Program-made: the position numbers and the translations under genes
NCBI RefSeq assembly: GCF_004798865.1
Contig: NW_025336598.1
Span: 19,500,339-19,564,338, forward strand
Reading direction: 5' to 3'
From: Varanus komodoensis
Lineage: Eukaryota; Chordata; Lepidosauria; Squamata; Varanidae
DNA: 64,000 bases
Shown here: positions 58,843-64,000 of the stretch, in pieces
How positions within the stretch are numbered: position 1 is the first letter of the stretch
How the letters are laid out: each line of letters opens with the position of its first letter
The notes under the pieces: model-generated
The model's input: the letters and a program-made list of their open reading frames with translations, nothing else
Told to the model about the DNA's origin: nothing
Database searches by the model: none

Positions 58843-60375
58843 CAACTCAGAGGCTCATCTCTCCTTTCAGGGACTCATTACCAACCCATCAAACCCCATT
58901 CCAGGTCTGAACACAGCAAGCTTCAATAGCTTCTTTAAAAGCAAGCAATCTGTTTATGCCTCTCCCTCTTACAACATGAATTTCTATGCCAAAAATGGAA
59001 CACAACAGTGCCTCTACATGCAGCTCCCATTTGTAACAGTGTTCAAGCATTAGCCTACCATTCATGTCATATGAAAAGGTTGTTAGTACACTTGCCTATA
59101 TGTTTGTAGTCTACTTCTAGTCAAATCACAAATACGTACTTTAATAGACCTCTTAACTGAAATGAAATATTAAAACCCTGAACTGTAATAAAAACATAAA
59201 AATGGTCCACTGAATCCATTCATAGATTATTTTCACTTAATAACTTTGCTAAATTTAAACAAAAGGAAGATACCTTTAAACCACATCAACAACTTTCTAA
59301 TCCACTGCATCCTGCTCCTCTTACAACATGATCCTTAAAAATTGTTTGCAATTCCTTGCTATTTTATGAGTCCATTTTCCTAGTAATAAGAACAGCAAAC
59401 CATCTTCCAGGCTAGAAGATACGGTGAATACTTCAGACTCCTGGGTTGTGGTTATAATATCAGACAAGTCTAAGAACAACACTTTGCTAAATGATTTGGC
59501 ATTGGAACTGAGCTGGAACGTAGATGTTTCCAAGAAATTTCCCTACCCATTCCTTCAATTCCAAACGCCAGCCTTAGTAACTATGTCTTTGCCTATCACC
59601 AGCAATACATTATGTACAAAATCCCTCCTTCTTTACTGTTTCACTGCAGTCCTATTTTGAATTTAAGTAGAATGTCACAAATTCTGCATGGCTGAGACAA
59701 GTATCTACTGACCGTGAGCAACTTTTATTGATAAGAATCAACAGGGCCTATTCTGTTCTCAATAGAACCAGTCTTCAGGATTGCAGAAGGTTCTGGCTTG
59801 TACCGTCTTTATCTATCATTTTGCAAGCTTACTGGCAAAATAGAAAGTTTGCCAGATCAACTTTGTTGGAGATTTTTTTTTTAATCATCGGTAGTTACCT
59901 GAGTGCTTTTCCTAATGAAATCAGGGACAGAAAGTGTATGAAGGGAAGCTAGCAACAAAAATCATCCCCATCACTAATGCACTAACTTTATTTTATTCTT
60001 CACTTTGTGAAGGGCCAGGGGCAAAATTTGTTCTGTTCTTTGCAAGACCCAAAAAAACCAAAAAACCCATGATGAATCAAACTGAGAAAACCAGCATCTT
60101 GCTAGATGTATAAACCAATTCTTAGAACAGCAGCAAAAAACAAGGATGAGAAAAATGGGGAAAAGACCCACCAAACATTAACCTTTCTCACTTCTCCCCC
60201 AAACATGTCTGTTGCTCCTGCCCTCTGATTCCCAGTACTGACAAGGATTCTTAGAGAACATACTATTTGATGATCATTTGATAACTTAGATCAAAAAATG
60301 GACTTAAACAGAAGTATCTAGCCTCTTTCACCCTTACAACCAAATTCAATTTTAGAGTATCTCTCAGGGGCCATA
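58843..60375. other. RFC1 intron 4, between the hAT element and the MITE
   Basis: 1.53 kb. No exon of RFC1, no repeat and no regulatory element recognised. The open frames at 59321-59952 have no support. Confidence 0.5.
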
Positions 60376-60483
60376 TACAGTAGTCCCCGGAAATTTGCAA
60401 GGATTGCGATCCTAGAGCACCCGCAAATTGTGAAAAACCACGAATGTTGAATGTGGTACAGGTTCATGCCAGAAGCCTTAGAA

Positions 60484-60515
60484 CAAGGGTCCTCAAACTT
60501 TTTAGGGGGCCAGTT
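60484..60515 (+). mobile_element. hAT-like terminus nested in the MITE
   Basis: CAAGGGTCCTCAAACTTTTT followed by AGGGGGCCAG resembles the terminus of a hAT-Charlie element such as the one at 56596. The matching right end is not clear, so this may be a fragment. Confidence 0.4.
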
Positions 60516-60555
60516 GAAAGGTGCTGGTGTTGGGCACAGGCTACCAAGGCGGTGC

Positions 60556-60588
60556 GGGCCGGGCCGGGCCGGGCCAGGCCGGGCCGGG
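60556..60588 (+). repeat. (GGGCC)n GC-rich pentamer repeat
   Basis: About six to seven GGGCC/GGCCG units with one variant. The G-runs could form a quadruplex on the + strand. Confidence 0.85.
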
Positions 60589-61366
60589 GTGTGGGGGCGG
60601 GTGCACCTGTGCTGCTCGCAAGGAGATTGGTTTGGACTCGCTCAGAGAAAGCAATCTCCTTGTGAGAAAGCCGCTGCACAGCGAAGAAAATTCTGCAAAA
60701 GACTGAGGCCGCAAATGCTGAACTGCAACTTCACGGGGGTATACTGTACTAGTAGTGAGTATGACTGAAGGCAAAAATGGGCCGGAACAAATACCAGGCA
60801 TACCAGCAAAGGGCTAGAAACCACCAAACAATCGGTAGTGAAAAACCAGAGGCAGCCATTTTGAGAATCCCAGAGGGCTGCACAGGGTCCCTAGTTGGAC
60901 TGAACTTGTCCTGTGAACATCAGATTCAACACCCCTTACGTAAGGCAATTGCCTTAATGAACCCCTAGTTCATACATATATTGAGAAATTTTTTTCGATC
61001 CAATTCCAGCTCACTCAGAGTAGATACTGAACTTCAGCAACTAAGGATATTAATTAATAAGGGGTATTTCTGTAGATGTGAGTGCAACACCCCCCTCTCA
61101 ACAGCTACAGTTTAGCATTTCAGATTTACAGAAATAATATACTGTGGGGTCAATCTGCACAAATTACAAACGAGCTGAACATTTGACAACTTTTCATTTA
61201 AACCCAGGTCAAATAAGTATTTAATTTCTATTGGCTTTATTGTCTTGTGATATTGTTTTGTTTGTTTGTTTGTTTTTACTTAGCTAACCCCAGAGATTTT
61301 GGGTTATTAGACAGTATTAAAATGAAATACATTGTTCAAGCAATCATTATTGAACAAATTCAGGCA

Positions 61367-62800
61367 ATTATTTATTTCTTTATTTATTAATTACAACATT
61401 TTTATGCTGCCCCATTCGCCGAAGCCTTGGGGCGGCTTACAACCATAAATAAAACCAATAAGTTAAAATATACATATAAAATAATCATAATAATTTAAAC
61501 ACACATTATAAAATAAGCCGCCCTGGCCAGATAAAATTCAGTGGTATTAACATTTAAAATGTTGCTTCAATAAAAAGGTCTTTGCCTGGCGCCGAAAAAC
61601 AAATAACGACGGCGCCAGGCCGACCTCTCTGGGGAGCGCATTCCATAACTTAGGCGCCACCGCTGAGAAAGCCCTCCTCCGAGTAGCCACCCCCCTAATT
61701 TCTCTCACGGAGGGCTCCCAGAGAAGGGCCTCTCCCACCGATCTCAGAGGGCGACTAGGCATATATGGATGTAAGTGCTCCTTCAGGTAACCAGGACCCA
61801 AGCCATTTAGGGCTTTATAGGTCATTACCAACACCTTGAATTGGGCCCGGACTTCAATGGGGAGCCAGTGAAGCTGACGGAGAACTGGTGTCATGTGAAC
61901 ATAACGTCCAGTCCCCGTCAGCAGCCTGGCAGCTCTATTCTGAACCAACTGAAGTATCCGGACCGTCTTCAAGGGTAGCCCCACGTAGAGCGCGTTACAG
62001 AAGTCAAGACGGGAAGTCACCAGCGCATGAGTCACTGTTGCAAGGCAGTCGTACTCCAGGTAGGGACGCAGCTGATGAATCAGCCGAAGCTGGAGGAAAG
62101 CGCTCCTCGCCGCTGTTGTCACCTGAGCTTCGAGTGAAAGCTCCGAGTCGAGGAGCACTCCCAAGCTGCGGACCTTGTCCCTAGGAGGGAGTGCAACCCT
62201 GTTCAGGACAAGGTTCAATTCACCTTCTCCAAAGCCCGAACCGCCAACCAACAGGACCTCCGTCTTGTCTGGATTGAGCTTCAGTTTATTGGCCCTCATC
62301 CAGCCCATTACCTCGGCCAGGCACCGGTTCAGTACAGCCACTGCCTCACCTGGATTGGTGGAAAACGAGAGGTAGAGCTGGGTATCATCAGTGTACTGAT
62401 GGTTCCGCAGCCCACACCTCCTGATGACCTCTCCCAGCGGTTTCATGTAGATGTTGAACAGCAAAGGGGACAAAATGGACCCCTGCGGTACTCCATGGCA
62501 AAGCTGCCATGGCGCAGAGCCATAGTCCCCCAGCACCACCTTCTGGAATCGGTCGTTGAGATAGGAGCGGAACCATCGCAAGGCGGTGCCTCCGACCCCC
62601 AATCCCGCAAGCCTATCCAGAAGGATACCATGGTCGATGGTATCGAAAGCCGCTGAGAGGTCCAGGAGAACCAACAGGGACGCACTCCCCCTGTCCTTCT
62701 CCCTGCACAGGTCATCGTACAGGGCGACCAAGGCAGATTCAGTACCGTACCCGGGTCTGAAGCCGGACTGAAATGGGTCCAGATAATCAGTTTCATCCAA
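61367..62800 (-). mobile_element. 5'-truncated L2/CR1-group LINE
   Basis: About 1.43 kb of the 3' end of a LINE in RFC1 intron 4, sense to the host gene. The 3'UTR (61367-61546) ends in GCCGCCCCAAGGCTTCGGCG, GGGGCAGC and an AATAA-rich tail, a pattern common to squamate L2-type elements. The 5' end is cut inside the reverse transcriptase, as is usual after incomplete target-primed reverse transcription. CAATTA occurs at both ends (61365-61370 and 62798-62803) and may be a short target duplication. Confidence 0.9.
61547..62800 (-). CDS. LINE ORF2 C-terminal part, reverse transcriptase
   Basis: An uninterrupted 417-codon frame with no ATG of its own, cut at the 5' end. Reverse transcriptase motifs in order: FQSGFRPGYGTESAL, LLVLLDLSAAFDTIDHGI (motif A aspartate), GVPQGSILSPLLFNIYM (motif B), HQYTDDTQLYLSF (motif C) and LKLNPDKTEVLLVG (motif D). 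The usual YADD is YTDD here. The C-terminal domain has the L2/CR1-type LHWLPIEVRAQFK and KLWNALP stretches, and the frame stops naturally after HFKC. It lacks the endonuclease domain, so it is a dead fragment although the frame is open. Confidence 0.9.
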   Translation of the reverse strand: MDETDYLDPFQSGFRPGYGTESALVALYDDLCREKDRGSASLLVLLDLSAAFDTIDHGILLDRLAGLGVGGTALRWFRSYLNDRFQKVVLGDYGSAPWQLCHGVPQGSILSPLLFNIYMKPLGEVIRRCGLRNHQYTDDTQLYLSFSTNPGEAVAVLNRCLAEVMGWMRANKLKLNPDKTEVLLVGGSGFGEGELNLVLNRVALPPRDKVRSLGVLLDSELSLEAQVTTAARSAFLQLRLIHQLRPYLEYDCLATVTHALVTSRLDFCNALYVGLPLKTVRILQLVQNRAARLLTGTGRYVHMTPVLRQLHWLPIEVRAQFKVLVMTYKALNGLGPGYLKEHLHPYMPSRPLRSVGEALLWEPSVREIRGVATRRRAFSAVAPKLWNALPREVGLAPSLFVFRRQAKTFLLKQHFKC

Positions 62801-62803
62801 TTA

Positions 62804-64000
62804 GTCTGCATGAAACAAAGCAGTAGCAAACTTGACACATTACTCATAAGTTCAAATGACTAGTTGGCATGTCATCAAGTTAGACAGCTTACTGCACATT
62901 TGTAAATAGTTCTGAAAAAATGTTGGTAGTAATTAAATAACATTTTTATGATCTGGACCTTTAATCCAGCAGCAAGTTTTACATGAATTTCCATTAGCAC
63001 AGTGTAAGAAAGATGGAGGTACAAAAAGCATAGACCTTTTTTTAAAAAATAAGTGTTCCTTGTCAAAGAAATGAAGTTGAAATGTACGTGTATTACAGAA
63101 CGGTCAAAAAATACTGAGATGCTAGAGGGAAAAAAAACAGTTCTTGCAAATTAAGCCCTCTTTGCAAAACTGGGCAAGGTTCAATGCATCCTTAACAGGT
63201 CATCTCCTGTAAACAATGCTCAAGGTTCCATACTTCACTCAACAGTGGAGTGTGGGAGTTACTAATTATTTGGATGTCTCCCAACACACAGGACTAATCT
63301 ACCAGAGACTGGCTAGCAATGGAAACATTTATAAAAACACTCTGTCTTTTTCCTGTTCATGAGAAATACAGTGTTCTGCTTCCAATCATAGATAATCTAA
63401 GAGGAACTGAGGGTGGTTATCCAAACATGGTGATGATAAAAACTGCTTCATGGGATTAAACTGATAAACCTAATGATCTAAACAGCACCACCTATATTAA
63501 GAAACAGTGCAATTATACATATGATTTTCATACACTTTAGAATTTGATCCCAACCAAGTCAAAGAACTGAGAAAAGAGGGTGGAAGAGGGAGAGATAGAC
63601 AAAGAAAGGCAGAAAACGCTGCAATTATGTTTTCAAACAACTGATTTTGTACTTTACCTACAATTCACTACCTAATAAATGACTTTATTTATAGAACAGA
63701 CATTTATTCTAGCTGAGTTTAAACAGTCAAGTTAGGAATGCAAGAACCATTTGTCTCCACCCACCGGATCAGGCTAATGATCCTGGCTCTCATATTCTAG
63801 AGATCACAGGGCATGAAAGTACGGAGGATGCAACATTTCATCTTGTCCACATTCTTAAGAGGATTAACCTAATTTGCACTTAGAGTAATATACACATTAA
63901 AATGCAGTTATCAATTATTCAAATTGTGTGATACAGTTCTCACTTCAATTAATGTGTACAAAAAAGCATGTTTGGGGTAAGGGGAAATGCATATAATCTA
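62804..64000. other. RFC1 intron 4, right edge of the window
   Basis: 1.2 kb of AT-rich sequence with nothing recognisable. RFC1 exon 4 has not been reached by 64000. Confidence 0.5.

Larger units (their letters stand above)
60378..60746. mobile_element. Tigger-like MITE, 369 bp, with GC-rich core
   Basis: TA duplications at 60376-60377 and 60747-60748 flank termini CAGTAGTCCCCGGAAATT and, as reverse complement, CAGTATACCCCCGTGAAG. The left arm continues into GTGAAAAACCACGAATG, typical of Tigger-like MITEs. The middle (about 60484-60610) looks like a separate insertion. In RFC1 intron 4. Confidence 0.75.

Noticed and set aside
59321-59660. Candidate RFC1 exon 3 or 4 upstream of exon 5
   Set aside because: Neither strand gives the expected acidic DSDSESEE-type sequence, and no frame is flanked by matching splice sites.
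60444-60827. Cluster of overlapping frames rich in Gly, Pro, Arg and Ala
   Set aside because: They are produced by the (GGGCC)n core of the MITE in all frames.

Overview
This window is vertebrate nuclear DNA, most probably from a squamate reptile. It holds the 3' two thirds of WDR19 (IFT144) on the + strand and nearly all of RFC1 on the - strand. The two genes meet tail to tail, as they do on human chromosome 4p14. The squamate guess rests on the repeat mix: L2- and CR1-type LINE ends, tRNA-derived SINEs with LINE-like tails, several MITE families and a DIRS retrotransposon. I recognise these by eye and have not searched a repeat library.

Layout. Positions 441-22251 carry 23 coding exons of WDR19, which match human exons 14-36, and a separate 3'UTR exon follows at 23435-~23595. 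About 0.7 kb of intergenic DNA separates the two poly(A) sites. Positions 24688-56132 carry 21 coding exons of RFC1, read right to left, which match human exons 25 down to 5. The rest, 56133-64000, is RFC1 intron 4, and exons 1-4 lie beyond the right edge. Every exon has GT-AG borders. The summed phases close perfectly: 2679 nt for WDR19 and 3092 nt for RFC1, the latter opening inside a split codon. Both genes look intact.

The introns are crowded with mobile DNA. A 5.8-kb DIRS-type tyrosine-recombinase retrotransposon (39734-45499) fills most of RFC1 intron 11 and still shows inverted terminal repeats and an internal complementary region. It is a broken fossil. RFC1 intron 4 holds a 2.24-kb hAT-Charlie-like transposon with a perfect 8-bp target duplication (56596-58834), a 369-bp Tigger-like MITE with a GC-rich core (60378-60746), and a 5'-truncated L2-like LINE with an uninterrupted 417-codon reverse transcriptase frame (61367-62800). 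RFC1 intron 10 holds a 907-bp Tigger-like element with a palindromic tandem repeat of about 213 bp (48426-49332).

The two host genes do not act together. WDR19 is a subunit of the IFT-A complex for retrograde ciliary transport. RFC1 is the large subunit of the clamp loader that puts PCNA on DNA. I found no previously undescribed gene system. The most interesting items are the well-preserved DIRS termini, the palindromic MITE, the recurring unnamed palindromic repeats, and a PIP-like motif inside RFC1.
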